A DNA stretch of 64,000 nucleotides from Trissonchulus latispiculum (taxonomy: Eukaryota > Nematoda > Enoplea > Enoplida > Ironidae), in NCBI GenBank assembly GCA_030248195.1, contig JASAND010020984.1, positions 1 to 64,000 of the forward strand, in the 5' to 3' direction. Below the pieces are notes generated by a model, which saw only the letters and a list, made by a program, of their open reading frames with translations, had not been told where the DNA came from and did no database searches. Positions within the stretch are counted from its first letter, which is position 1; every line of letters begins with the position of its first letter. Positions 21,979-32,579 of this stretch are shown here, piece by piece. The position numbers were made by a program, and so were the translations under genes.

Positions 21979-22045
21979 GATGAAATCGGGTCACCGGGTC
22001 AGGAGCTCTGACCCGGTCTTGACCCGGTATTTTTGATTGGAGGAA
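21979..22045. repeat. GACCCGG/CCGGGTCA motif patch
   Basis: The patch starts TCAGAGATGAAATCGGGTCA and repeats ACCGGGTC words. A closely similar phrase in inverse orientation ends the patch at about 26105-26205. The two may be ends of one type of small element. Confidence 0.5.
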
Positions 22046-24582
22046 TTTTTTGCTGTTATAAGATATTTTTCAAAGTTCTACCAATTTTTGCCAACTGAAA
22101 ACTTCAACAATTACTCAAAAACTGGCAATAGAAATATTCTACAGTCTCTCGAAACGCAAAAGGCTACATAAAGCAATAATCATATTCTAATAAACGGCTG
22201 CCAACACAGTCTTCTAAACTAAAAAATCCCTTGTTAAGCTTTTGCTGGTATCTCTGCCGTCAGCACTGCCCTAGCACAAACAAACCTTAAATGTACAATG
22301 GTTCAACAGTACTCGAAAAGATGCATGTAAGAAAAAGTATTTTTTCATACTGCATACGGTATTAAGTTAAAACATTTAGCATATATTCTGCTGAATCAAA
22401 ATGTGAATCAAAATCGCATTAAAATCAAAATTACTGGTTCATGGGCAAAAGTTTTGATTTTATTCAGTGTTCGATTTTTGGCTTCTGAAAATTCAGTTAG
22501 ATTTGATTCAGTTCGATTTTTTGCTGTGAAATATTAAATGATTTAATTCAGTTCGATTAATCAAAAATGAAAAGTCGCATCAAAACACTTTTGATTCGAT
22601 TCGAATCAAAAATCAAAACAACCGTACTTTTCAGGCCTAAAATAAGTGTTATCTCTTAACAAAAGGTTAGCTAGCACACTAACCGGAAAACCAAAGACCT
22701 CGAAACTTACCCACAGTTTGCCCCTATTAGAGCCTAATAGTTGGTAAAAAGCTGGGATAGATTAGGGGCTGCCAATTTTATTAGATCGAAAACGGCGCAC
22801 GGTCACCTCGCAACTTTTTGCCAAATTTCAAATTTTGACCTGTTATTGCTGAAGAAGCAAGCAACGCTCGAAAGCCGGAATGTTTTTAATATGCAGTACT
22901 AGTAACTGACAAAATCGTCAAACCGTTAATTCACCAGTGCTGAAAAAAGCTTTTTGAAAAACCCATTTTTCGAACTAAAATTTGTACTCTGGTGTCCTGC
23001 CAAAAACGGTGTATATGAGATATATTGTTGCCCACCCTAAACTTTTTCACTTTGATATGTTGGCTAACGAATGGCGAAAAAGTAGCTCTCTTCGAGGACG
23101 TCGTGCCAATTCCTTCGTAGTCCCCCCCTTAACCTTTCTCTGCAATGCAAGCAACGAGCATTGGCCGTTTTCAGCAATGCAATTCTCAGCAATGCACTTC
23201 TCGGCAATGCAATTCTCGTCATTAACTGTTACCCAAATCAGAGTGTGCGTGGAAGTACATTCTATTTTTTACTAGCTCTAGGTCTAGCTACACTTCATTT
23301 TGGATTTGTTGCGAAAATTGCTCAGATTGTATGAAGATGACTAAGGCAGGGTCTATTGGAACTAGTTTATGTGAACAAATTAGCTTCCGATTCTTTCTCA
23401 TTAGACAGCCAGTTTGCTTCAATGACCCCTGGTACTGCGCCAGTCAGCATCTGAACTGTCCCCTTGATAGCTGTTTCAAAGAGTCACTAGAGAGTCTAAC
23501 TCGCTTTCCCCCCACTAGGCTAGCCTGAACTCATGCCTGAAGGCCAGAGATCTTTGTTCTTTCGCCATCTGCTACTGTAGCGAGAAAGTAGGGCAGAATC
23601 CAAATTCGACAGTTCCAAAGAAGTAGTTCCAAATCAAGTAACGACCATGATGTTAATTACCTTAAATGTTGAAAAAGTAAAGTCGCTTATATTTGGCGTT
23701 GGCAAGAGTTGGCTATTATGGAGAGTCCAAATATTTTCGGAGAAACAAAATCTCACGACAATGGTGCGTTTTTCTCCCAATGTGCGTTTTGACCATATTA
23801 TAGGCTTGGTGCAGACACCCCGACCGACAAAAAGGTAACCTCCTCGGCAGAAAAAACAAAAAAACATGGACTCCTATCCAGTTTTAACCAAAAGTTGCGC
23901 ATTTTTTCTTTCAGACCTCACAAACAGGCTGTTCAAAATCGCGATTTTTACAATTTTGGCAAAACCTTGGGAAAAAATTAGCTATTTTCAATTAGACCTG
24001 TGAAATTTCCGATTGTTGGCAGCCGGTAGAACCTCTTCAATGCTGATGTAGATTAAACCCAGCCCCTGAATCGAACTCCGTGTTATTGTATGAGTTTCGA
24101 CATTTCAACTCCAAGCAGATATCACTCTCATTTGAGTTCTCGCTCCCCTTTGTGACCACAACCGCCCGCATTACCTTTGATTTACCCCAGTGGCCATCGT
24201 GTTAAAAGTTACAGCTTAAACGTATTCTGTCACTGAAATAAGCACAATTTCGATTCTTGTACAGCATTGGTTCACGCTCAATTGACAAAGACTACTTGAA
24301 TATACATCCTTCCGTATAACCAAGAGCACACAATCACATATAAGACTTTTATTTGAATGTTGTTAGTGCGCTAAAACGAAATTGTTATGGCATAAAATTT
24401 ATCTGACTTCAAAGATCAGAGTTAGCTTCTAGGTGATTGTACCCAAACATTTGAACGTAAGGAACAAATTTATAGATTAGAGTTCACAAGGTTGGAAAAG
24501 GCAAAGGATACAGCTTGTGTTTTAATTCAATTGATCCACACAGTTTTACGGTTTTACAGTTTTACAAGTTTATAATTAGTTC

Positions 24583-24654
24583 GTTCGGAAAGTCGTTGTC
24601 GTTCGGAAAGTCGTTGTCGTTCGGAAAGTCGTAGTCGTTCGGAAAGTCGTTGTC
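24583..24654 (+). repeat. 18-bp tandem repeat, four copies
   Basis: Unit GTTCGGAAAGTCGTTGTC; one copy has GTAGTC in place of GTTGTC. Flanked by a TTTACGGTTTTACAG-type minor repeat. Confidence 0.95.
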
Positions 24655-24792
24655 GTTCAATGGTGCACCTCGTCCAATCACGTCGTTCTCAGTTCTACAA
24701 CGGAACAATGCATGTCAGACATAATTAACGCATTATTAGTTCATTGCCACTTCAGTGTGGATACGAACTCCTTCTAGCGTGGTGCGACTGTA

Positions 24793-24862
24793 GCCTCGGT
24801 AACTCAGTTGTCAGAGCGTCGGAACGATAATCCCAAAGTCTGTATATTTTGTCCAGCCCATT
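24793..24862 (+). pseudogene. tRNA-like relic (tRNA-derived SINE head or tRNA pseudogene)
   Basis: GCCTCGGTAACTCAGTTG, then AGAGCGTCGGA, closely resemble the acceptor, D-arm (box A) and anticodon stem of a eukaryotic tRNA. The loop ACGATAA would give anticodon GAT (Ile). The variable and T-arm part is degraded: no clear GGTTCGAATCC box B, and the 3' acceptor strand does not pair with GCCTCGG. It is unlikely to be a working tRNA. Confidence 0.35.
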
Positions 24863-24939
24863 ATGCAGTGGGAGTATAAATAATCATCCATTTATTCATT
24901 ATATTATTATTTCTGAATCTTGGAAACTGCAGTGTTTTG

Positions 24940-25080
24940 AACGAACTGAAACTGAAATTATTTTGTGATCCCGACTGAAACTTGTGACTTAACTGAAGCT
25001 TTGAAACTGAAACTTAACTTATCCCGTCAAAAACTAGTTTGGGAGGAGACCTGAAACTGAAACTGAAACTGAACTGATAA
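24940..25080. repeat. GAAACT-motif patch
   Basis: The hexamer GAAACT repeats, with the phrase GAGACCTGAAACTGAAACTG also seen in the large array at 59460-60000. The two patches probably belong to the same type of element. Confidence 0.7.
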
Positions 25081-25105
25081 TGAAACAAAACTACACAAGA
25101 CTTAC

Positions 25106-25746
25106 ACGGCTCCGCATATAACGGCAGTCCTTCACTTAGTAGATCTATCTTTCCTTCCATTCGTTCCAATTGGTCTCGAGTAATGCCTACTGCCGTCGTC
25201 TGTTTCAAAATCATCTGTGACGCGACGTAGGCGACCAAATGGTTAACATTGGAGGCCTGGCGGCTGCACAGAGTATCGTTAGCCAGAAACGACGTCAGAA
25301 TGTTACAGTTGTTGTCTTTGATATCATATTGCCAAAGTTTTCTTTCAAGTTGAGCCATCCTGGCCATGCACATGTAAAGAGGGATATACGGATATTCAGT
25401 TCCATTTGTGAATCTTCTGACTAGGATTTTGTTTACGCGTTTCAAATGAGCTATAGGCTCCCTGAGGGCGCGCACTGATCCCGAATTATCAGGGTATATA
25501 TGAAAAATTTCCACCCCGTCTCTTCTATATACCGCGGGTTTCAATACTGTACCGGAGTGAGTATACAGACTGGTACGCCATCCAGAAATTTCTCCCTCGA
25601 TCTCGATGGGAGTTCCACTTGGGATGTCGGTAAAGTCCAAACGGTCAATAGGCGTCCAGTCTTGGAGGTGTCGTGTATTGATAGGATCCGGTTCACATGA
25701 GGTGTCGTATCTGGATCGAATACGGTAAATGGTCTTACCGTTTGAC
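25106..25746 (-). CDS. Internal exon of an unidentified protein
   Basis: On the minus strand, an acceptor (TTTATTTGCAG) precedes base 25746 and a consensus donor (GTAAGT) follows base 25106. The 641-nt stretch between them is open in one frame. The ~213 residues look like true protein: balanced composition and several spaced Cys, with no low complexity. A typical phrase is PYIPLYMCMARMAQLERKLW. I do not recognise the family. It could belong to a host gene or to an envelope-like ORF of a retroelement. Flanking exons were not found. Beyond the donor the frame runs into the GAAACT repeat, which supports ending the exon here. Confidence 0.55.
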
Positions 25747-26596
25747 CTGCAAATAAAGCTATTCAGATGAGAAAACAGTGCTAGTGCTATATCATCACAA
25801 CAATTTTGTGCTGTAATAGTGAGCTTAGTAAGTTATAGCCAAAATCTGATAAAGATAAACGGCTCTGCAGTTTCCATTCTTGTTGCCAACAAACTAAGCG
25901 TGCTTAAAATAAGCAAACAATTTTGTCGGCAAAATATTCGTGTTCCTGAGTCTATAAATAGAGGTTTAGTTAAGTCCTACAAGACGTAAATATGAGAAAT
26001 ATAGAAACATAGTAAATATAGAAAGCGAGCTGATCATATTAAGCATTTAAATCTTGTTTTTTACACATTTAAATGTTGGCTCATATTAAGAATTTTAAAG
26101 CTTAACAAATACTTGGTCAAGGTCGGGTCAGAGCTCTTCATCCGTTGACCATTTCCGAAATGACCCGAACTGACCCGGTGACCGGGTGACCCAGTTTCAG
26201 CTCTGATTTACACCAAAACGTCAACATGTTTAGCAAATTCTAGCAATATTTTTGAAAGACTTCTTAAAAATCGTCAAATTCGTCATTTTTGACTGGCCAA
26301 AAATATAAAAGTTTGCTATTTTTGTTAATTTAAGAATACACCTCCTTGAAATTTTGAAATGTTTTAGGGGTAGATGGTCTACCCAGTCTACAGTAGACCC
26401 CCCGTTAGACTCCCCCAGACTCGGACCCCATGTTAATGTGTGCGAATAACCAGAAACTTTTGTCAACACTGGCACAAAACCTAAGAAATGAAGACAAATC
26501 CAAATCCAAAGCCAAATCAAAGTGCAGTGCCTATTGCTTAATTGATGGAGAAAATGATGACAGAATTTTGGCATTCTCATTGCTATAGATACAAAC
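25747..26596. other. No supported gene; GACCCGG patch near its middle
   Basis: AT-rich sequence. At about 26105-26205 lies the GACCCGGTGACCGGGTGACC-type patch related to 21979-22045. No LTR or primer-binding site for the following gypsy element was found. Confidence 0.35.
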
Positions 26597-26641
26597 ACAC
26601 GGAAAAGATGCAGATCCAAGTCACAACGGAACGAGGAAGCC

Positions 26642-27187
26642 GTGCACTCCCTGCGGTCAGGCTTAACTGGGCCTAGCGAACCAGCTGCCCCTGTCCCAAG
26701 CAATAGCCAGCGACCGGGCGGCTGTGACCCCGACCCGGAGCCCGACCGGAAACCAAGGGTTCGTGGAGCAATGGATGAGTGGGTGGTCCCGTTACGGGAT
26801 CAGCCCTCGGTCCCTGCTCAACCTCCAGTCCCGCGACGGGATACGGAAGGAATTTTCCTAGTACGGCGTATGACTAGCCAGGAATATGGCGTGATCAGAG
26901 GACTCCTTACAGCGTGCATAGCAGAGCTCCCTATGGAAACATGGGAAGCCTTAGAGCGCAATTTCCCTCGGGTCTGTATGGAGTTACTCCGTATGTGGCC
27001 AAGCCCTAGAGAGGATCCACACGCAGGTGCTTCCCCATTCGATAACAACGGAGCAATATGCGGAACAATTCTACAGCCGGATGCAAGAACCGCAGGAAAA
27101 GCCGCAAGATTATATGGCAGCGTTACGCTTGTCGAACTGGGTTCGACCGTGAAAAGAAAGTGGTTGCTCAGTTTAAACGTAAATTGA
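26642..27187 (+). pseudogene. gag: gypsy gag, N-terminal part
   Basis: The open frame begins with a Pro/Arg-rich leader, followed by a helical region (EYGVIRGLLTACIAELPMET) of capsid-like character. The good frame breaks near 27050 and coding continues in another frame (EKKVVAQFKRKLKSEM near 27150), so at least one frameshift lies between. An upstream ATG at 26599 may be the original start. Confidence 0.6.
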
Positions 27188-27286
27188 AGTCCGAAATGCG
27201 ATCTAGAATGGCTGCCCCTCTGGCGGATATCCAGTTCTGGCCACACGTAAGACCTCATAACCCGGGCTCTGCATATCGTAGAATCG

Positions 27287-27847
27287 GTGCAGGTTGAGTT
27301 GGACCGGGATCAGGCCGTTACGGTCTTTAGTGTGCAGAGTCAGGGTCCACAATGCTACAATGCTACGCAGGGGAGACCCCAGCAGAACCAGCAGCAACCA
27401 GCACAGCAGAACCAGGGTCGCAACCAAGGTTACCAGCGTAATGACGAGCGACCACCACCACGTCAAGCACCGGGTCGGTGTTGGTACTGTGGTTTAGTGG
27501 GACATAGACAGCAACAATGTCCAGACTACCTGCAGTATCTGAGCCAGAATGGTCAGACCCAGAACCAGGCAAGGGGTAGTGTTCACCCACAGTACCGTGC
27601 TCGCGACCAGGAGGGTAACCCTCCTGCCCGGAGTCGTTACGACCGGGACCAGCGCAGTCAGGGCCAGCGGAATCAAGACTTCCGTAACCAACAGGAACCC
27701 CAACGGCAGCAAGGCCAACAGGATCAACGGGCCCAGCAACAGCGGCAGCCGGTACGGCCGCGCTCTATAAGCAGGGGCTATGTGGGTCCACGCCGGTATG
27801 GAGGTTTTCCAGAACAGGGAAACGAGGAGGCGGGACGCGGGCGGTAG
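27287..27847 (+). CDS. gag: gypsy gag, C-terminal part with CCHC zinc knuckle
   Basis: This 186-codon frame is very rich in Gln, Arg and Asn. It contains CWYCGLVGHRQQQC, a perfect C-X2-C-X4-H-X4-C knuckle (about residues 65-80), the nucleocapsid signature that binds element RNA. The Arg- and Gln-rich flanks fit a nucleocapsid tail. It lies just downstream of the frameshifted capsid part. Confidence 0.8.
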   Translation: MQVELDRDQAVTVFSVQSQGPQCYNATQGRPQQNQQQPAQQNQGRNQGYQRNDERPPPRQAPGRCWYCGLVGHRQQQCPDYLQYLSQNGQTQNQARGSVHPQYRARDQEGNPPARSRYDRDQRSQGQRNQDFRNQQEPQRQQGQQDQRAQQQRQPVRPRSISRGYVGPRRYGGFPEQGNEEAGRGR

Positions 27848-27888
27848 ACCTGGACCCGTGTCCCGCACCGTCAAAGCCATCTGGCGGA

Positions 27889-29594
27889 ATGGTCTGTGCG
27901 GTACAAGCAGCTAGTACTAACATTATTAACATGACTGAAGCAGTCAAGAGGGACCCTTTCTGGAATCGTGGTGGCCTTTGGAGTAGCGACTCCGAAAGTG
28001 ACGACGAGGCCGAGCACCTGGAAGGAGCTGACCCTCTTCCAGAAAAAGATTACGGCCACCCAATTTTTGAACTTCACGCTCGGGCGACCCAAGCGATCAA
28101 CCAGTGGAAGTGCAAGTGTAAAACCTGCAAACCATTACGGAGACGGGCTGAATGGTTTCCTTTTGGGGAGGTGGTCCTGGCTAATGGTGGTTTCCCTGAT
28201 GGGGGTGATGTCATCTATGATGGCGAAGGTAACCTTCGGCCATCTAAATATAGGAATAGAAGGCGTAAGGAAGTGAAACCCTTTGGCGACGGAGGAGCCT
28301 CCGAACGCAATTATAATGTGCCTGATCGGAAGAAATGAAAACGAGCACCAGGAACAGAATGGAATATGCTCCCTGTTCTGCGTAAGGCCATGAAATGGCA
28401 GGAGAATAACGCCGTCATGGCAGCTCAAACCCGAGCTAGTCAACTCGGGACGGGCACGGCTAGGAGGCAACGTAAACCTTCGACATCTAAGGAGGTTCAG
28501 ACAGACCCTATTCGGATTATATTGCCGTTACGGCAATGGAAACTGTCGATAACTGAGGACCAGCCTGTGGTAGGGGCTAATGCGCAAACCCGGGGGAAAA
28601 ACACCATGAGGAGCAAGCTAAAAGCCCAGGGGATGACCAATCTAAGGGTAAGGGGCTTCCAGACAGACTGCCCTATTCGGATACCCCAGTAGCTGACATT
28701 TCTACCTCTACCCAGGGAGTCCCGGAGACTCCAGCTAGTAAACAACATCTACCTAGAATAGTGGTCACTGACGCGTCTCCACCGAAACGGGGTGGTACCT
28801 TACAGCCGTGGGCCACTGCAAATAACCCAACACGGAGAGAACTCACGGAAAGTGACGTCTCGGACGATGAAGCCGGGGGTTCAGGATTAACTCATGCCCC
28901 TGTAATGTCTATGGTACTACACCTTTGCGACTCCGGAAAGACACGGACGGTGAATGGGAGCAAGTAACCCGAAGGTCAAAAGCCTCCTCAGGTACTAAGC
29001 AGACTATAATTCCTACACAGAACAGATTTGCAGGAAGTGCAGGACTATGCGCCTATTAGACACGGCTGGGCGGTCGTGACTCAAGCGGTTGAGCAGGCCC
29101 ATGTGCTAACCCAGTCTATTAAGGAGCAGATCCAACAATTGTCCGTGAACGTGACGTCCGTGACGGACCAGGTGCGTCAGTCCACGCAAGAGTTTGAACA
29201 ACTCTTAGCTGAATTCGCACACAAGGAACCGGATCAACCCATCTGGTCCGAGGACCCCCCGCAGCCTAGGAAAGGCAGACGTGGAGTTCGACTGAATGAC
29301 CCAAACGAGATCATAGTACTGGATAGTACTCCACTGGAAGGGGAACCGGTGCCTATTCAGCAGGAAGTTACTTCTGCTACCTTGGACGGTGCTCCAGCGC
29401 AGCAAAAGAGCACCACTGTAACATCATTAGAAACGGCTTCTACGTCTGGAGTCCCATTGGAAAGTGGTACGGCCACTATAAATCAGCAAGAAGTGACTTC
29501 TACTGATATTGGGACTAAGTTTGGCACATGGGACCTGGAAGAACAGCTTCGTGCTGCTCTCAACCCAGTTCGAAGAGCAAGTCGAAACAAGTGA
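27889..29594 (+). pseudogene. gypsy region between gag and protease, frameshifted
   Basis: Coding-like frames follow one another with shifts: 27889-28338 (acidic, then a Lys/Cys phrase WKCKCKTCKPLRRRAEW), 28366-28692, 28761-28967 and 29028-29594. The last starts with a helical stretch (AVEQAHVLTQSIKEQIQQLS) suggestive of a coiled coil and then turns Thr/Ser/Pro-rich. No enzyme motif is seen. It is probably the long linker of a Gag-Pol polyprotein. Confidence 0.5.
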
Positions 29595-29725
29595 TAACGA
29601 GGAGGCTAGTGGGCAACTCACAGCTCCAAGTAAGCACCTGAACAAAGCGGTACTCTCTGTTCTGAATGGGACCTCTCCATTTTTCGTCTCTCAGTGCACC
29701 CATATAGCATTGAAGAGAAGTTATC

Positions 29726-30001
29726 GTGGAGGTCAAGGGCATCAAGACTCTAGCCCTGTTGGACACAGGTGCTAATATTTGCTTGATGTCCAAGCAATTC
29801 TTTGACCAACTTAACATCAATGGACGCTTACATCTGGACGAAACAAAGGCTACGGAGGTAGCTACGGCTGCCGATGACCGGAGCCTAGCTATATTGGGTA
29901 CAACCAATATTCCTTTTAAGTTGCATGGCGTTTGGTATGAATATACCTTTAATGTCACGAATAGCCTGCAACAAGATTTCATTATTGGTTGTGACTTCTA
30001 G
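29726..30001 (+). CDS. gypsy aspartic protease
   Basis: The active-site phrase ALLDTGANICLMS (D-T-G motif, about residues 10-22) and the C-terminal FIIGCDF, equivalent to the I-I/L-G-x-D-F motif of retropepsins, frame a ~90-residue domain of normal length. It would process the Gag-Pol polyprotein. It ends in a stop just after CDF, which breaks it from the linker that follows. Confidence 0.85.
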   Translation: MEVKGIKTLALLDTGANICLMSKQFFDQLNINGRLHLDETKATEVATAADDRSLAILGTTNIPFKLHGVWYEYTFNVTNSLQQDFIIGCDF

Positions 30002-30012
30002 TCGGACCATAA

Positions 30013-30847
30013 TTGGGTGATTTTCCCACATCAACACCTTCAACTCTTTGTGACAAGAAAAAAGTGCCTTTGCTGACCCCAGGTGACCTGCAGGCGTTAG
30101 CTAACCGTTTCAGTATAGCCGTGTCATGTACGGTCTATTATTGCATGCGAGAGACCTGCAAGCTACCCCCTCGCTCTGAGGCTATGGTGCCGGTCCGGTG
30201 CTGGCTCGGCGGAGCCGCAAAGCCTGCCATAAATCAGGCAGTCGTGTTTAAACCATCAGACGAGGTTTTAGTAGACTATGAAGTGTATCCAGTGCCTGGA
30301 GTTTTGGAAGTGTCCTCCCACGTCAACTACATCAAGGTCTATAATCCTCTCGTTAGAACGGCACAGCTACCTAAGGGGTTACCCTTAGGACAAGCAGAAC
30401 CTGTTACAACTGTGACCGAGCGACAAGGGTCTCCGCTATGTAGCTCAATTAGTTGTGAACTTTGCACAGATTCATCCTCACTTAACGGGGTGGGCGACCC
30501 ACCCAGCTGCTCGTGTGCAGGAAAAAGAACTGCGACATGCTCTCACTGAGGTTGAAAAACTAGAACCCTATCATCCCGGTGACACGATGCCCATGGTTAA
30601 TAGCGTCGGTAACGCTATTCCACTCCCACGGTGGGTTGACCCCACTGTGTGCATAGCCCAGGACGACCAGACATGGGGTTACGAGGAACCCCCAGCATTA
30701 ACGGAGAGAGGCTTGCAAGCTTTTAATGACATGCATTATTCGGCTGATGAAATAACTTCGCAGCCTATCCCTTCATTGGAAGAACGTCAACAATTTGTCG
30801 ACGAGAACGTCGACTTTGACTCTATGGTTCTGGATGAGGAAGGCTAA
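30013..30847 (+). pseudogene. gypsy protease-RT linker
   Basis: The frame at 30013-30549 carries CKLPPRSEAMVPVRCW and LPKGLPLGQAEPV. This is the conserved connection between protease and RT in many gypsy elements (P-P-R-S-E...L-P-x-G-x-x-L-G-x-A-E). Coding moves to another frame at 30455-30847 and a stop ends it before RT, so at least one frameshift is present. Confidence 0.7.
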
Positions 30848-30883
30848 GCCAAACTACGGGATATACTGGTCGAAATCTATGAT

Positions 30884-31774
30884 GTGGGCGCCCGATGGGG
30901 TAACCCGGGTCGGACTAAAGTCGACCAGCATGTCATTGATACTGGTGAAGAGGGTCCTGTGAAAGGACGATCCTACCGGTATAATCCCAAGGACAAAGCC
31001 GAAATTGAAAAGCATATCCGTGCAATGCTGGATGAGGGGGTATGTTCACCCTCCACCAGTCCCTGGTCCTCACCCTGTATCCTGGTCGGTAAAAAGGACG
31101 GTACTACACGATTAGTCATCGATTACCGACGGTTAAATAATATTACGAAAAAGGATAACTATCCCTTGCCCAAGATTGACGAGATCCTGGGTCAACTCCA
31201 GGGCGCGGTCATAAGCACCATTGACTTAGCAGCGGGATACTGGCAAATCCATATGAATGTCATGCCGTTCGGGTTGTGTAACGCACCCGCAACGTTACAA
31301 CGCTTGATGGAAAAGGTCCTGACAGACTTACCGGTATACATTGACGACGTCTTGATTCCATCTACTGATCCGGAATCCCATTTGGAAATGCTCAGGTCGA
31401 CTCTGCAGCGCTTAAGGGACAATGGTCTGCGTATCAAGCTTAAGAAGTGTTGCTTTGCTCGGGAATCGGTCCCTTTTCTGGGTAATTTTCCAGGCCGTAA
31501 CGGCATCAGCGTTGACCCAGACAAGGTGAGGGCAGTGTTCCAACTTAGCCCACCTAAAGACGTCAAAGGCATTCGATCTTTTCTCGGAATGTGCGGCTAC
31601 TATATGCGGTTCATGTCGAACTATGCCAAAGTAGCGTCCCCATTGACAGACCTGCTGAAGAAAGGAGTACCCTTTGTCTGGTCTGACGCCTGTCAGCAAG
31701 CCTTTGAGGAACTCAAGAGGCATTTGACGCAGGCTCCAGTGCTATCTTTTCCCGACTTTGACAAAACAATTTAA
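30884..31774 (+). CDS. pol: gypsy reverse transcriptase (damaged)
   Basis: Motifs in order: SPWSSPCILVGKKDGTTRLV, then DYRRLN, then STIDLAAGYWQIHM (motif A with its Asp), VMPFGLCNAPATLQRLM (motif B), YIDDV (catalytic motif C) and FLGMCGYYMRF, with the connection to RNase H. Compared with the family, about 25 residues are missing between motif A and motif B and about five before YIDD, both in frame. The frame stops at a TAA (31772-31774) right before the RNase H domain. It is not expected to be active. Confidence 0.9.
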   Translation: MGARWGNPGRTKVDQHVIDTGEEGPVKGRSYRYNPKDKAEIEKHIRAMLDEGVCSPSTSPWSSPCILVGKKDGTTRLVIDYRRLNNITKKDNYPLPKIDEILGQLQGAVISTIDLAAGYWQIHMNVMPFGLCNAPATLQRLMEKVLTDLPVYIDDVLIPSTDPESHLEMLRSTLQRLRDNGLRIKLKKCCFARESVPFLGNFPGRNGISVDPDKVRAVFQLSPPKDVKGIRSFLGMCGYYMRFMSNYAKVASPLTDLLKKGVPFVWSDACQQAFEELKRHLTQAPVLSFPDFDKTI

Positions 31775-32279
31775 GTGTCATCCGACGCCAGTAAGAAAGG
31801 CTTCGGTGCTATTTTGGAGCAACAGTTTTCTGTCCCTCGAAGCCTGGATAAGCCGAATGGACAGCGCGTGTTACGGGAACGGCCAGTTGCGTACGCTAGA
31901 AGAACCTTAACCCAAGGCAAAAAAGGCTACTCCGCAACGGAAATGGAAGCCTTTGCAGCACTATGGGGGTGCCAGAAATTCCGCCACATCTGTCCGTAAA
32001 ACAGTTCGTTTTACGTACGGACCATCAAGCAATAAGAGACTTACTGAATAATATCAAAGCGTTGAAACAAGGCAAACTGGCCAAGTTTGCAATACGCATG
32101 CTTGAATTCGACTTCGTTGTGGAATACAGACCAGGCCGAGAGAATGCAGGACCGGATTGTCTATCTAGATTGGACCCGATTGATGAGCCCGAGGACAGTG
32201 AACAAGAAAAAAGGGTTATGTACCCTAAGGGGCCGGTGTTGGAAATGCGAATTCGTGAGAAGGTTGGTGTCAAAAAGGG
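31775..32279 (+). pseudogene. pol: gypsy RNase H domain, frameshifted
   Basis: VSSDASKKGFGAILEQ gives the first catalytic Asp and YSATEMEAFAALWG the Glu. After a frameshift near 31980, LRTDHQAIRDLL gives the second Asp, and YRPGRENAGPDCLSRL is the usual RNase H end. No zinc-binding integrase N-terminus (H-H-C-C) follows; the sequence runs into the G tract instead. Confidence 0.85.
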
Positions 32280-32289
32280 AAAGGAGTGG

Positions 32290-32550
32290 GTTTTGGGGGG
32301 GGTTGGGGGGGGGGGGGGGGGGGGGGGGGGTGGGGGGGGGGGGGGGGATGTGGGGGGGGGGGGGTCGCTGGGGTGGGGTGGGTGTGGGGGTGGGGGGGGG
32401 GGGCGTGGGTGGGGTGGGGGGGGGGGGGGGGGGGGTGGGGGGGGGTGGGGGGGTGGGGGGTGGGGGGGGGGGGGGGGTGTGGGGGGCGGGGGGGGGCGGG
32501 GGGGGGTGCGGGGGGGGGGTGGGGGGGGGGGGGGGGGGGGGGGGGGGGTG
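32290..32550 (+). repeat. G tract of about 250 bp between RNase H and the NADAR ORF
   Basis: Nearly pure G with single T, C or A interruptions. All six frames give artificial Gly- or Pro-rich ORFs, and the ORF of the NADAR protein is open through it by accident. It replaces the position of integrase. It may be a true low-complexity tract, a badly sequenced region or an assembly join. Confidence 0.9.
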
Positions 32551-32579
32551 GGTTGTGTTTTTTGGGTTTTGGGGGGTCA

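Larger units (their letters stand above)
20141..23132. mobile_element. TTAA-flanked palindromic element inside the giant palindrome
   Basis: It begins TTAAGGGGGGACTACGAAGG and ends in the exact complement, CCTTCGTAGTCCCCCCCTTAA with one extra C. The arms carry dense GATTCGAA/GAATCAAA words (20665-20880 and 22385-22620). The end structure (TTAA plus a G run) equals that of 8991-10230, 12607-14017 and 43556-46911, although the adjoining sequence differs. Confidence 0.75.
18897..24381. mobile_element. Giant palindrome, about 5.5 kb
   Basis: Sequence from about 18897 (TTTAGCGCACTAACAACATT) onward is mirrored up to 24381. The outer arms (18897-20140 and 23133-24381) enclose a TTAA-flanked palindromic element (20141-23132). 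The arms match well, with isolated differences, so this is neither an exact recent duplication nor an obvious assembly fold-over. The left arm holds an extra segment of about 715 bp (20928-21642) that the right arm lacks. ORFs such as 19107-19298 occur in the arms and are not considered genes. Confidence 0.82.
24382..25105. other. Non-coding stretch with small repeats
   Basis: It holds the 18-bp tandem at 24583-24654, a tRNA-like relic at 24793-24862 and a GAAACT-rich patch at 24940-25080. Nothing else is recognised. Confidence 0.4.
26597..32290 (+). mobile_element. Decayed Ty3/gypsy-type retrotransposon without integrase
   Basis: In order on the plus strand are gag with a CCHC knuckle, a spacer region with acidic and coiled-coil parts, an aspartic protease, the PR-RT linker, reverse transcriptase and RNase H. 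Order and motifs are those of Ty3/gypsy elements. Several frame changes, an in-frame stop between RT and RNase H and in-frame deletions inside RT show that it is dead. The sequence then enters a G tract where the integrase should begin. No LTRs were identified on either side. Confidence 0.88.

Noticed and set aside
26230..26703. 157-codon minus-strand ORF opposite the gag start
   Set aside because: No recognisable domain; part is the shadow of gag and part is AT-rich.
32286..32570. Gly-rich N-terminus of the NADAR ORF
   Set aside because: It is only translation of the G tract; the frame is open by composition and no start codon can be trusted.
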